Assembly (NCBI RefSeq): GCF_000243275.1
Contig: NZ_CM001437.1
Coordinates: 3,988,227 to 4,009,692 of the forward strand
Length of the DNA stretch: 21,466 nt
Source: Myroides odoratus DSM 2801
GTDB taxonomy: Bacteria > Bacteroidota > Bacteroidia > Flavobacteriales > Flavobacteriaceae
Direction: 5' to 3'
Translations under genes and position numbers: made by a program
Notes under the pieces: generated by a model
What the model was told of the DNA's origin: nothing
What the model saw: the letters and a program-made list of their open reading frames with translations, nothing else
Databases searched by the model: none
Shown here: piece after piece, positions 1 through 8,096 of the stretch
Position numbering within the stretch: the stretch's first letter is position 1
How the letters are laid out: every line of letters begins with the position of its first letter

Positions 1-689
1 CAAGTACTGGTGGAAGAAGATAAGAAAGTGCGTTGGATTAAAAGTGGAGCGTCATGTCTGGCGGTCAACGATGATCAGGACGTTACCTTACGGGCAAATG
101 GGCAGAATGAGAGCTTGTTGTGTTCGGTGAAAAACAGCGATTCTAAAGGCGAACTACACCAATATGGAGCGTATGGACAGGGAGAAGCAGAAGAATATTT
201 ACCGGCTTTTAACGGGGAGCGAAAAGATCCAATCAGTGGGCATTACCACTTGGGCAATGGATATCGTTCGTATAGTCCAGTCTTGATGCGTTTTACTTGT
301 CCCGATAGCATGAGCCCGTTTGGAGCGGGAGGAATCAACGTCTATGCCTATTGTGCAGGCGATCCGATTAACTTAATCGATCCTTCAGGGCACAGTGCTA
401 TGGGAACAGCGGGGTTGTTCTCCGGAGGGGCAATTGCGCAGGGATTGGGCCGATTAGGTGCAGGCGGAGGAATTGCGTTAGGGATTTTCGGAATTGTTAC
501 TGCTGTTGCAACCTTTGGTGCATCTGCTGCTGCAATGGGAGTCGCGATGGCGAGTATATCCCTGACCCTTAGTTTAGCTGCGGAAGCAACAGGAATCGCT
601 AGTATTGCAACTGCTAAGAGTAATCCTGAGCTATCGGCTAATTTAGGTTGGGCTTCGCTGGGATTGGGAATTGCAGGTTCGGCAACGGG
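1..689 (+). repeat. Copy A of 689-bp near-identical RHS core/linker repeat
   Basis: Bases 1-689 match 12129-12817 at a constant offset of 12128. I find only five mismatches by eye (69, 91, 92, 123, 562), four of them within 55 bp. Homology stops abruptly after a shared CAACGGG. The left end is cut by the window, so the true repeat is probably longer. Confidence 0.97.
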
Positions 690-1317
690 TTTTACGGGCT
701 ATAAGAAAAAAACAGCGACTAGTAATATAACAAGGAATAGAGCAAATTCTGTATCTGAAGAGATCCCTCTTCAAGGCTTAGGCAGGAGAGAAAGCCTTTC
801 GGAAGGTTCCCCATTTCCATCACAACCAATTGAACAAGAAGATGTTAATTTTCTACTCGATGGAGGAAAGCAATTCGGAGGAACTTATCTAAAAAATGGT
901 AATCCTCTAGGAGAAAATAGCCTATTTGTACTTGGACATGGTGACCGAAGTGGAGGAACTTTTATTACCGATAGAAATGTCACTTTTCTAACTCCTCTAA
1001 ATACATATTTAAGCAATAAATCCGTTGAGAACTATCTTAGAGAAGGGGCAAGTAATTTAAAATCAGTAACATATAAAGCAGGTGCAGAAATTCCTAATTT
1101 GAGGTTATCGGGACCTAATTTTGGGAAAGTATCTGCAAAAAATTCGATAGAACTGTATAAAAGGGAATTAAACTATAATTTTCCTCATACCTTTTTTGCA
1201 ATTAATACCCCAATTCCATATGTAAATCTAAAAGGTTTAGTGCTAGGATTCCCTAAGAAATATGAAAACATAGTTTTTGCATGTTGTACTAAATTTTATA
1301 GAAGATATAGCGTTTAA
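1..1317 (+). CDS. RHS-repeat protein, C-terminal part (5' end outside window)
   Basis: The frame is open from the first base, so this is the 3' end of a larger gene. A GTG at 10 is in frame but matches an internal codon of the full-length copy at 8439-13415, so it is probably not the true start. The first ~227 residues carry the end of the RHS core (Y-rich, ending in a DPSG motif near 387-398) and a Gly/Ala-rich hydrophobic linker, nearly identical to residues 1231-1459 of the other copy. From base 690 the sequence changes to a different, AT-richer tip of ~209 residues. Counting from base 10, this tip has a GHG motif (His310), a T-D-R-N-V-T-F-L-T-P stretch, and an A-C-C motif (Cys425/426) ten residues before the stop. 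One core Trp of the other copy is Cys here (codon 121-123), a possible sign of relaxed constraint. I infer a polymorphic-toxin or effector tip on an RHS shell; its activity is not known. Whether the upstream part is complete cannot be seen. Confidence 0.85.
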   Translation, partial: QVLVEEDKKVRWIKSGASCLAVNDDQDVTLRANGQNESLLCSVKNSDSKGELHQYGAYGQGEAEEYLPAFNGERKDPISGHYHLGNGYRSYSPVLMRFTCPDSMSPFGAGGINVYAYCAGDPINLIDPSGHSAMGTAGLFSGGAIAQGLGRLGAGGGIALGIFGIVTAVATFGASAAAMGVAMASISLTLSLAAEATGIASIATAKSNPELSANLGWASLGLGIAGSATGFTGYKKKTATSNITRNRANSVSEEIPLQGLGRRESLSEGSPFPSQPIEQEDVNFLLDGGKQFGGTYLKNGNPLGENSLFVLGHGDRSGGTFITDRNVTFLTPLNTYLSNKSVENYLREGASNLKSVTYKAGAEIPNLRLSGPNFGKVSAKNSIELYKRELNYNFPHTFFAINTPIPYVNLKGLVLGFPKKYENIVFACCTKFYRRYSV

Positions 1318-1456
1318 GGCAAGTTATAAATGAACTTTTTAAAGAATTATGTTGTTAATATCGCGAAAGAACAGTAAAAAAAGATCCAAGAGAAGAAGTA
1401 AAAAAGACAACGTTGGGAGGGGAGTAAAAATGATATAATTTAAAAATGAAATAACT

Positions 1457-1705
1457 ATGGCAACTAAGTATAACAAAACTGAAGAATCAATGATTCACAA
1501 AGGACGTACGCTTTGGCGTATAGTAGAAATAAGTACAGGACAGAAGGGGGGATGGATTGAGCATGTACGCAATTTAAGTCCATTTAAAAATTGTATGATT
1601 TGCGGTGATGTAAAAGTATATGAAAGTGCTATCGTTTCGGGTGATGCTCATGTTGAGGGTCAAGCAGAAATTCATGGGAATGCAAAGGTTTTATACTATG
1701 CTTAG
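1457..1705 (+). CDS. Small protein with hexapeptide-like beta-helix repeats
   Basis: This 82-residue protein has an N-terminal stretch with TLWRI and GGWI-x(5)-NLS motifs. From about residue 44 it has degenerate repeats of the form G-[DN]-A-x-V/I (GDVKVY, SGDAHV, EGQAEI, HGNAKV). That layout resembles phage-type and stand-alone left-handed beta-helix proteins that begin with a TLYRI...GGWIE...NLS header followed by many GNAxV repeats. Those relatives, as I recall them, usually have more repeats, so this copy may be short or truncated. It starts 139 bp after the RHS fragment ends, on the same strand, which is where an immunity gene often sits in RHS loci. Nothing in the sequence proves that role. 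The ATG at 1457 keeps the full header. The function is unknown. Confidence 0.6.
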   Translation: MATKYNKTEESMIHKGRTLWRIVEISTGQKGGWIEHVRNLSPFKNCMICGDVKVYESAIVSGDAHVEGQAEIHGNAKVLYYA

Positions 1706-2031
1706 GTCTACTACAGGTCTCATGTATTCGATTAAAGAATGTATCCCCGCTCTATCGTGTAGCGTATTGTTGGAGGAATCTTTTGAATAGTGAAGAAATG
1801 AAAAAAGCGCATTGGATTTTTCAATGCGCTTTTTTGTATCAACTAACCTTAACTATTTCTTTTATGAAATCAAATATTTATGAAGCAAATATCGTATTTC
1901 ATTGTGAATGATACATGAAGGCTAGGTTATGTTTATGTTGCTTTTTTATTCATTTGTTTGTTGTGAACAATCTAATCCTTAGTATAATAAAATGCTTTAA
2001 AGATTGATAAACAAAAAAGCAAAACTTAGGT
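1706..2031. other. Intergenic stretch, no supported gene
   Basis: Apart from the hairpin at 1801-1835, I see no gene with a credible start or recognisable motif. The right-hand part is AT-rich and is the 3' side of the minus-strand gene that ends at 2032. Confidence 0.6.
1801..1835. terminator. Bidirectional hairpin terminator
   Basis: A perfect 14-bp inverted repeat (1801-1814 with 1822-1835) encloses a 7-nt loop. It has an A-run on the left arm and a T-run on the right arm, so it could stop transcription from the RHS side on plus and from the 2032-3426 genes on minus. Confidence 0.8.
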
Positions 2032-2862
2032 TTACTTCCCAAAAAGATCCAAGATACTTTTCTTTTTTTCTGTGGATGTTTCCGTTTTCTTCGTATTGTC
2101 CTTCGTGTTTTTCTTGGTCGAAGTGGAAGTAGAAGAAGAAGTATTGGCCGTGTTATCTTGTTTGCCAAATACATCTTTTAATAAAGTCGTAGAACGAGAA
2201 TTGTCTTCGTTCCCTCTAATTTTATTTTCTTCTACAGCAATCATCGTAAATACCCCATCCATCGTTTTTTCAGTGACATAATTCGTCAAATTCGGGTCAA
2301 CAGGTGAAACTAAGGGTAAGCTATTGTATTTTGTAAAAATACCTTCCCAAACTTTCGTTGCACCAACTTGAGCTAAAGACTCTTCAATTACAGGAGCAAA
2401 TTTTCCTGCCAATTGCTTAGAAGTCTTTTCTTTTAAGTAGGTAGTTGCTGATGATTGACCTCCCAATAAGATGTTTTTTGCATCATTAAATGTCAATTCT
2501 TTAATGGCTTGTACAAAGATAGGAGTAGCCTCTTTTACTGCGTCTTCCGCTGCTCTGTTTAACAACTGTAAACCTTGATCTGCTACACTGCCCATTCCCA
2601 TAGAACGAAGTGTTTTATCTACTTTTTGTAACTCTTCGGGTAACATGATTTTTACCATTTCATTCTTAAAGAATCCATCAGGTTTCGCCAATTGACTTAC
2701 TTGTTCTTGAATTCCTTTATCTAAAGCTTCTTTAAGCCCTTTTCCAATTTGATCTTGGGATAAATTCCCCAATACATTTCCCAATTTACTTTGTGCGTGA
2801 ACCGTATAATTGGTTCCTAAAACACCTGCCAATAAGCATGCGCTTATTAAAATTCTTCTCAT
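2032..2862 (-). CDS. DUF4197 family protein with signal peptide
   Basis: This 276-residue protein starts with a typical export signal: two Arg, a hydrophobic core (ISACLLAGVLG), then a likely signal-peptidase I site at V-H-A-Q near residues 21-24. The mature part (~25-235) reads as the all-helical DUF4197 family, with N-terminal repeats of the G-L-K-E-A-L type, a K-I-x-x-P-E-E motif and a central region around L-T-F-N-D-A-K. The last ~45 residues are a Ser/Thr/Lys-rich low-complexity tail ending in a short hydrophobic patch (ILDLFGK). It is probably periplasmic or envelope-associated, but the family function is unknown. It lies 30 bp after the 2893-3426 gene on the same strand and is probably co-transcribed with it. 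The start is the Met directly before the RR of the signal peptide. Confidence 0.8.
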   Translation of the reverse strand: MRRILISACLLAGVLGTNYTVHAQSKLGNVLGNLSQDQIGKGLKEALDKGIQEQVSQLAKPDGFFKNEMVKIMLPEELQKVDKTLRSMGMGSVADQGLQLLNRAAEDAVKEATPIFVQAIKELTFNDAKNILLGGQSSATTYLKEKTSKQLAGKFAPVIEESLAQVGATKVWEGIFTKYNSLPLVSPVDPNLTNYVTEKTMDGVFTMIAVEENKIRGNEDNSRSTTLLKDVFGKQDNTANTSSSTSTSTKKNTKDNTKKTETSTEKKKSILDLFGK

Positions 2863-2892
2863 ACCTTTTTAATTTGTTATTGAACTGATTTA

Positions 2893-3426
2893 CTATAAAT
2901 TAGCTGCTGTCTCTTCCTTAATTGCTCGAAGTAAAATATCCACTTTGTTTTGGATTTTCAACGACTCATTGAGTAAGAGGTTTTGATACAACATAGCCGA
3001 AGTTGCTTCTGGCAATTTCGAGGTTTGTTGAATAGTTGTAATAAGGGCGTTTTTGGTATGCACAACAATAGCCCATAGTTCTGGTGAAACATAAAGCTGT
3101 TGCGTAACATTGTATTCATATTCTTGCTCTAAATGCTGAACCAACAAATGAGCATACGCTTGGGTATCTGTACTTAAGGGTTGTACTCTCAAAATTAATT
3201 TTTTTAAATCGCTTCGTTCTGCATAAATCACCAGCCGTTCACAGGCCTGTAACTTAAGCGCTTTGGTGTCAATACCCGTCTCTTTATTGGAGAGCTGCGC
3301 AAGGATAAAACGATCTCTTTGGGCCTGTTTTTCTAAGATCTTCTGAAAAAATACATAAGCCAATCCCGCTACAATTAAGGCAGGAAGTACATACTGAAGT
3401 GAAGTAAGTATAAAGTTGAGATTCAT
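2893..3426 (-). CDS. Flavobacterial membrane-anchored protein (DUF7935-like)
   Basis: This 177-residue protein has one N-terminal transmembrane helix (about residues 8-28, LQYVLPALIVAGLAYVFFQ). A charged linker and a mostly helical soluble domain follow, with conserved-looking ACERL, LSTDTQAYAHLLVQHLEQEYEYNV and SPELWAIVV segments. I recognise the pattern as a protein common next to uvrD in Flavobacteria, annotated as a domain of unknown function (DUF7935, from memory). No catalytic motif is evident. It is the first gene of a likely two-gene minus-strand unit with the DUF4197 gene and is divergent from uvrD, sharing the 120-bp intergenic region at 3427-3546. Confidence 0.7.
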   Translation of the reverse strand: MNLNFILTSLQYVLPALIVAGLAYVFFQKILEKQAQRDRFILAQLSNKETGIDTKALKLQACERLVIYAERSDLKKLILRVQPLSTDTQAYAHLLVQHLEQEYEYNVTQQLYVSPELWAIVVHTKNALITTIQQTSKLPEATSAMLYQNLLLNESLKIQNKVDILLRAIKEETAANL

Positions 3427-3442
3427 ACAATATAAATTTGAA

Positions 3443-3450
3443 CAAAAGTA
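3443..3450 (-). promoter_or_regulatory. Candidate Bacteroidota -7 element for the 3426-2032 operon
   Basis: Read on minus, this is TACTTTTG, matching TAnnTTTG, 17 bp upstream of the start codon. I see no TTG/TTTG at the usual -33 spacing, so the call rests on the -7 motif alone. Confidence 0.4.
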
Positions 3451-3493
3451 AGAATTATTGTGAAAGATAAAAACGCTTTAATGCGAACAAAAC

Positions 3494-3524
3494 TTGCTAT
3501 AAACTAATAGTAGTTGTAATTTTG
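3494..3524 (+). promoter_or_regulatory. Candidate Bacteroidota promoter of uvrD
   Basis: TTG at 3494-3496 is followed after 20 bp by TAATTTTG at 3517-3524. This matches the primary-sigma consensus of the phylum (TTG/TTTG, 17-23 bp, TAnnTTTG). The uvrD ATG is 22 bp downstream, giving a short leader. Confidence 0.6.
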
Positions 3525-3546
3525 GCTTTTTACGGTTTTAGACACT

Positions 3547-5889
3547 ATGCAAAGTTATATCGATCAACTTAATGAAGCTCAAAGAGCACCTGTATTACAG
3601 AAAGATGGCCCCATGATTGTGATTGCTGGAGCAGGTTCAGGAAAAACAAGGGTATTAACCTTGAGAATCGCCTACTTGATGCATCAAGGTGTGGACGCTT
3701 TCAATATTTTATCACTAACCTTTACCAATAAAGCAGCACGAGAAATGAAAAATCGTATTGCTCAAATTGTAGGGAATAGTGAAGCCCGAAACCTTTGGAT
3801 GGGAACATTTCACTCCGTTTTTGCTCGTATTTTACGTGCAGAAGCAGATCATTTGGGCTACCCTAGTAACTTCTCTATTTATGATTCTCAAGATACTCAA
3901 CGCTTAATTGGGCAGATTATCAAGGAGTTACAGTTGGATAAAGACGTGTATAAACCCAAAGAAGTGGCAAGTCGTATTTCTACTTATAAAAACAACTTGG
4001 TAACGGTTAAAGCGTATTTCAATGATCAAGAACTACAAGAAGCGGATGCCATGAGCAAACGACCGCGTATTGGTGAAATTTACGAACATTATGTAGAGCG
4101 TTGCTTCAAAGCTGGAGCAATGGATTTTGATGATTTATTGTTGAAAACCAATGAGTTGTTGACTCGTTTTCCTGATGTTTTAGCTAAATACCAAGACCGC
4201 TTTCGCTATATTTTAGTGGATGAGTATCAAGATACGAATAACTCTCAATATTTGATTGTGCGCGCTTTATCAGATCGCTTTCAAAATATTTGTGTAGTAG
4301 GAGATGATGCGCAAAGTATTTATGCCTTCCGTGGAGCGAATATCAATAATATTCTAAACTTCCAGAAGGATTTTGACAACGTCCAAACCTATCGATTAGA
4401 ACAAAATTATCGCTCCTCTAAAAATATTGTAGAAGCAGCGAATACCATTATAGATAAAAATAAAGTGAAGCTAGAAAAGGTCGTTTGGACAGACAACGAT
4501 TTTGGCCCTAAGATTAAAGTACACCGTTCTTTAACCGATGGAGAGGAAGGCCGTTTTGTAGCTTCAACTATTTTTGAAGAAAAGATGCAAAATCAAAAAA
4601 ACAACAGTGATTTTGCTATTCTATACCGTACCAATGCACAATCTCGTGCTATGGAGGATGCCTTGAGAAAAAGAGATATTCCATATCGTATTTATGGAGG
4701 ATTATCCTTTTACCAACGCAAAGAAATTAAAGATGTATTGAGCTATTTACGCTTAATTATCAACCCAAAAGATGAAGAAGCTTTAGTGCGTGTAATCAAT
4801 TACCCTGCGCGTGGAATTGGGGCTACAACCCTCGATAAATTGACGATTGCAGCCAATCACTATAAGCGTTCTATTTTTGAAGTGATGACGCATATCGATA
4901 AAATTGATTTGAAAATCACAGCGGGAACAAAAAATAAATTGACTGATTTTGTCAACATGGTTAAGGCTTTTCAGGCGTTAGAGGAAACGAAAGACGCGTA
5001 TGAAATGGTAGAACATGTAGTGAAAAAGACCGGATTAGTACAAGAACTACGCAAGGATACCACCCCAGAGGGAATTACGCGTATGGAAAATATAGAGGAA
5101 TTACTCAATGGTATCAAAGACTTTATTGAAGGACAACGCGAAATTGATGGGGCTAGAGGTGCTTTATCCGAGTTTTTGGAAGATGTAGCTTTGGCAACTG
5201 ATTTAGATAAAGATACTGGAGATGATGATCGCGTGGCTTTAATGACGATTCACTTGGCAAAAGGATTAGAGTTTCCAACTGTTTTCTGCGTGGGAATGGA
5301 AGAGGATTTGTTTCCTAGTGCTATGAGTAGTAATACTAGAACGGAATTAGAAGAAGAACGACGATTGTTCTACGTGGCCTTAACGCGTGCTGAGCACCAA
5401 GCGTATTTAACTTATGCACAATCGAGATATCGCTGGGGAAAATTAATTGACTGTGATCCGTCGCGTTTTATTCAAGAGATTGATGATCAATACTTGGAGT
5501 TTTTAACGCCTGTAGAAACGAACTATCGCTATACACCTAAAATTGATGCAGATATTTTCGGAGATGTGGATAAAAGTAAGTTGCGATTGGCGAAGCCAGT
5601 TAACGGAACACCACCTGCTTATTTGAAAAATAATGAAGAACCTACATTAGATCGAAATATCCGAAAATTGAAACCTGTTAATGCCGCTTCAACCACAAGT
5701 AGTAAAGGAGGAGATGCATCCAATAGTGGCCTTGCAGTAGGTCAACGCGTGATGCATGAACGATTTGGACAAGGGGTGATTTTAAATCTGGATGGAGTAG
5801 GCGCAGACCGCAAAGCCGAAATCAATTTTGATGTTGGCGGAATAAAAAAACTATTACTGCGATTTGCGAAGCTTCAAGTTTTAGCGTAA
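3547..5889 (+). CDS. uvrD: UvrD/PcrA-type superfamily 1A DNA helicase
   Basis: This 780-residue 3'-5' ATP-dependent DNA helicase belongs to the UvrD/Rep/PcrA family, which acts in nucleotide-excision and mismatch repair and in clearing replication blocks. Visible motifs in order: Q-motif (LNEAQRAPV, ~8-16), Walker A GAGSGKT (28-34), motif Ia (TFTNKAAREM, 58-67), TFHS (~87-90), Walker B VDEYQDT (224-230), motif III (GDDAQSIYAFRGA, 252-264), motif IV (QNYRSS), motif V (MTIHLAKGLEFP) and motif VI (FYVALTRAE). The last ~60 residues form the Tudor-like C-terminal domain seen in PcrA/UvrD (VMHERFGQGVI). The length is normal for the family, and all catalytic residues I can check are present. The downstream YciO-type gene starts 28 bp after the stop and is probably in the same transcript. 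Confidence 0.95.
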   Translation: MQSYIDQLNEAQRAPVLQKDGPMIVIAGAGSGKTRVLTLRIAYLMHQGVDAFNILSLTFTNKAAREMKNRIAQIVGNSEARNLWMGTFHSVFARILRAEADHLGYPSNFSIYDSQDTQRLIGQIIKELQLDKDVYKPKEVASRISTYKNNLVTVKAYFNDQELQEADAMSKRPRIGEIYEHYVERCFKAGAMDFDDLLLKTNELLTRFPDVLAKYQDRFRYILVDEYQDTNNSQYLIVRALSDRFQNICVVGDDAQSIYAFRGANINNILNFQKDFDNVQTYRLEQNYRSSKNIVEAANTIIDKNKVKLEKVVWTDNDFGPKIKVHRSLTDGEEGRFVASTIFEEKMQNQKNNSDFAILYRTNAQSRAMEDALRKRDIPYRIYGGLSFYQRKEIKDVLSYLRLIINPKDEEALVRVINYPARGIGATTLDKLTIAANHYKRSIFEVMTHIDKIDLKITAGTKNKLTDFVNMVKAFQALEETKDAYEMVEHVVKKTGLVQELRKDTTPEGITRMENIEELLNGIKDFIEGQREIDGARGALSEFLEDVALATDLDKDTGDDDRVALMTIHLAKGLEFPTVFCVGMEEDLFPSAMSSNTRTELEEERRLFYVALTRAEHQAYLTYAQSRYRWGKLIDCDPSRFIQEIDDQYLEFLTPVETNYRYTPKIDADIFGDVDKSKLRLAKPVNGTPPAYLKNNEEPTLDRNIRKLKPVNAASTTSSKGGDASNSGLAVGQRVMHERFGQGVILNLDGVGADRKAEINFDVGGIKKLLLRFAKLQVLA

Positions 5890-5917
5890 ATTGTATAAAA
5901 CAATAAATATCAACGAT

Positions 5918-6538
5918 ATGGCACAGTTTGTGAAGATTTATCCAGAAAATCCAAATGAAAAGGAGATTAATAAGGTGGTAGAAGTTCTGCGCAATGGAGG
6001 ATTGATTATTTATCCAACGGATACCGTATATGGATTAGGTTGTGATATAACCAATACAAAAGCATTAGAGCGAATTGCTCGCCTAAAAGGCATCAAATTA
6101 GAGAAAGCGAATTTTTCCTTTGTGTGTCATGATTTGAGTAATATCTCAGATTACATCAAACAGATTGATACATCAACATTTAAAATCCTCAAAAAGGCAC
6201 TACCAGGTCCGTATACCTTTATTCTTCCAGGAAATAATAACCTGCCGAAAGAGTTTAGAAAAAAGAAAACGGTGGGAATCCGCGTACCTGACAATAATAT
6301 CGCAAGAGAAATTGTACGCAAACTGGGAAACCCTATTGTTTCTACTTCTATTTATGATGAAGATGAAATTTTAGAGTATACAACAGATCCTGAATTGATC
6401 TTAGAAAAGTGGGACAATAAAGTAGATTTAATTATTGACGGGGGATATGGTGATAATCAAGCGTCTACCGTTATTGATTTGTCCGAATTTGAACCTGAGA
6501 TTATAAGAGAAGGAAAAGGATCAATTGATATTTTCTAA
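5918..6538 (+). CDS. YciO/TsaC (Sua5) family protein, threonylcarbamoyl-AMP synthase-like
   Basis: This 206-residue protein has the Sua5/YciO/YrdC fold. Members such as TsaC make threonylcarbamoyl-AMP from Thr, bicarbonate and ATP for t6A37 tRNA modification. YciO members are close relatives whose exact role is less settled. The nucleotide-binding signature GGLIIYPTDTVYGLGC lies near 27-42, with LPGPYTFIL near 100 and a late VDLIIDGGYG motif. A segment reading FSFVCHDLSNIS replaces the TsaC-type segment and, with the length and ending, points to the YciO branch. The frame extends upstream to a TTG at 5891, but I choose the ATG at 5918 because the family typically begins M-x-x-F-x-K-I-Y-x-x-N-P. 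It follows uvrD by 28 bp, so co-transcription is likely. Many annotation systems would call it L-threonylcarbamoyladenylate synthase. Confidence 0.85.
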   Translation: MAQFVKIYPENPNEKEINKVVEVLRNGGLIIYPTDTVYGLGCDITNTKALERIARLKGIKLEKANFSFVCHDLSNISDYIKQIDTSTFKILKKALPGPYTFILPGNNNLPKEFRKKKTVGIRVPDNNIAREIVRKLGNPIVSTSIYDEDEILEYTTDPELILEKWDNKVDLIIDGGYGDNQASTVIDLSEFEPEIIREGKGSIDIF

Positions 6539-6642
6539 ATTAGAGGAACAAAAATCAAATATTTTTTAAATTTAATAAAGTCAAATCCAAGAATAAATGG
6601 GACATATGCAGAATTAAATTAGGGAAATTCAAACCTAATTAT

Positions 6643-6650
6643 TATTTTTG
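6643..6650 (+). promoter_or_regulatory. Candidate -7 element for sucC
   Basis: TATTTTTG matches TAnnTTTG, 35 bp upstream of the sucC ATG. A 7-bp inverted repeat (6617-6623 with 6634-6640) sits directly upstream and could be an operator. No convincing -33 element was found. Confidence 0.4.
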
Positions 6651-6685
6651 TATCTGTTTATTTTTAAAGCTAAACGTATTACACT

Positions 6686-7879
6686 ATGAATTTACATGAA
6701 TTTCAAGGTAAAGAAATATTAGCTAGCTTCGGAGTAAGAGTACAACGTGGTTTAGTAGCTAACAACGCAGATGAAGCTGTTGAAAAAGCAAAACAACTTA
6801 CAGAAGAAACTGGTACAAGTTGGTATGTAGTAAAAGCTCAAATCCATGCTGGGGGAAGAGGTAAAGGAGGAGGAGTAAAGTTAGCTAAAAACTTAGATGA
6901 AGTAAAAGAGCTAGCTGGAAAAATCATCGGAATGGACTTAATTACTCCACAAACTCCACCAGAAGGAAAAAGAGTAAATAGAGTATTAGTTGCTGAGGAT
7001 GTATACTATCCAGGTGAAAGCGAAGTTAGTGAGTTCTACATGTCTGTATTATTAGATCGTGCTAAAGGTAGAAATATGATTATGTATTCTACTGAAGGAG
7101 GAATGGACATCGAGGAAGTTGCTGAAAAAACGCCACACTTAATCTTCAAAGAAGAAATCGATCCTGCTGTAGGATTACAAGGTTTCCAAGCAAGAAGAAT
7201 TGCATTCAACTTAGGTTTATCAGGTAATGCATTCAAAGAAATGGTTAAATTCGTTGACGCATTGTATAATGCTTACATCGGAAGTGACTCTTCTATGTTT
7301 GAAATTAACCCAGTATTAAAAACATCTGATGATAAGATTTTAGCTGTTGATGCTAAAGTTACAATCGATGACAACGCATTATACAGACAAAAAGTATATG
7401 CAGAGTACAGAGATATCACAGAAGAGCGTCCAATCGAAGTAGAAGCTAAAGAAGCAGGTTTAAACTATGTGGATTTAGATGGAACTGTTGGATGTATGGT
7501 TAACGGTGCTGGTTTAGCAATGGCTACGATGGACTTAATTAAATACGCAGGTTTTGAACCAGCAAACTTCTTAGACGTAGGAGGAACAGCAGATGCTAAA
7601 CGTGTTGAAATCGCTTTCCGTATCATCTTAAAAGATCCAAACGTAAAAGCTATTTTAATCAACATCTTCGGAGGAATCGTTCGTTGTGACCGTGTTGCTC
7701 AAGGAGTTGTAGATGCTTACAAAAACATGGGTGACGATATTAAAGTGCCTATCATTGTACGTCTTCAAGGAACAAATGCTGAATTGGCAAAAGAATTGAT
7801 TGATCAATCAGGTATGCCAATCTTATCAGCTGTAGCTTTCCAAGAAGCAGCAGATCAAGTAAAAGCAGCTTTATCTTAA
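6686..7879 (+). CDS. sucC: Succinate-CoA ligase (ADP-forming) subunit beta
   Basis: This 397-residue beta subunit of succinyl-CoA synthetase converts succinyl-CoA, ADP and phosphate to succinate, CoA and ATP in the TCA cycle, working with SucD. The N-terminal ATP-grasp domain starts with the family hallmark NLHEFQGKE and has the Gly-rich nucleotide loop IHAGGRGKGGGVK (~53-65). The metal-binding stretch FEINPVLKT is followed by the AVDAKVTIDDNALYRQ block. The C-terminal ligase domain has DLDGTVGCMVNGAGLAM, FLDVGGTAD and INIFGGIVRCD. The length is close to normal for the family. No sucD lies next to it, so the alpha subunit must be encoded elsewhere. A strong hairpin terminator follows, and codon use looks like that of a highly expressed gene. 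Confidence 0.96.
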   Translation: MNLHEFQGKEILASFGVRVQRGLVANNADEAVEKAKQLTEETGTSWYVVKAQIHAGGRGKGGGVKLAKNLDEVKELAGKIIGMDLITPQTPPEGKRVNRVLVAEDVYYPGESEVSEFYMSVLLDRAKGRNMIMYSTEGGMDIEEVAEKTPHLIFKEEIDPAVGLQGFQARRIAFNLGLSGNAFKEMVKFVDALYNAYIGSDSSMFEINPVLKTSDDKILAVDAKVTIDDNALYRQKVYAEYRDITEERPIEVEAKEAGLNYVDLDGTVGCMVNGAGLAMATMDLIKYAGFEPANFLDVGGTADAKRVEIAFRIILKDPNVKAILINIFGGIVRCDRVAQGVVDAYKNMGDDIKVPIIVRLQGTNAELAKELIDQSGMPILSAVAFQEAADQVKAALS

Positions 7880-7976
7880 TTGATTAGAAGTGATGGGAAA
7901 GTAGAAAAGAGTGAATTTTCTGATTAAAGAGAGATACGCTTCTTCTAAAGAATCTTAGACTATCACAACAATATAT

Positions 7977-8010
7977 AAAAAAGCAGTAAACTTTTGTTTA
8001 CTGCTTTTTT
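7977..8010. terminator. Rho-independent terminator after sucC
   Basis: A perfect 15-bp stem (7977-7991 with 7996-8010) with a 4-nt T loop is followed by four more T bases. It lies about 98 bp after the sucC stop. Confidence 0.85.
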
Positions 8011-8096
8011 TTTTGCAGTAAAGCTATTTAGAATTTACAATACCGGATTTTGTTCATTTTTAGCTTAGTTGATTGATAAAGAATACTGTTTCGCTG

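Noticed and set aside
10..12. GTG at 10 as the true start of an orphan RHS tip cassette
   Set aside because: The frame is open to the window edge and continues the same homology, so the start lies outside the window.
1330..1427. Short frame starting MNFLKNYVVN, with a second frame reading KKDPREEVKK, as a possible frameshifted immunity gene after the first RHS tip
   Set aside because: Joining them needs an assumed one-base loss, the product would be only about 31 residues, and it matches no family I know.
1705..1910. Open frame with a YRVAYCWRNLL-like segment overlapping the terminator hairpin
   Set aside because: It has no start codon in the right place, no recognised motif, and runs through a strong hairpin.
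5891..5917. Upstream TTG start for the YciO-type gene
   Set aside because: The family begins at the MAQFVKIY-type sequence encoded from 5918, and the upstream nine codons show no conserved character.
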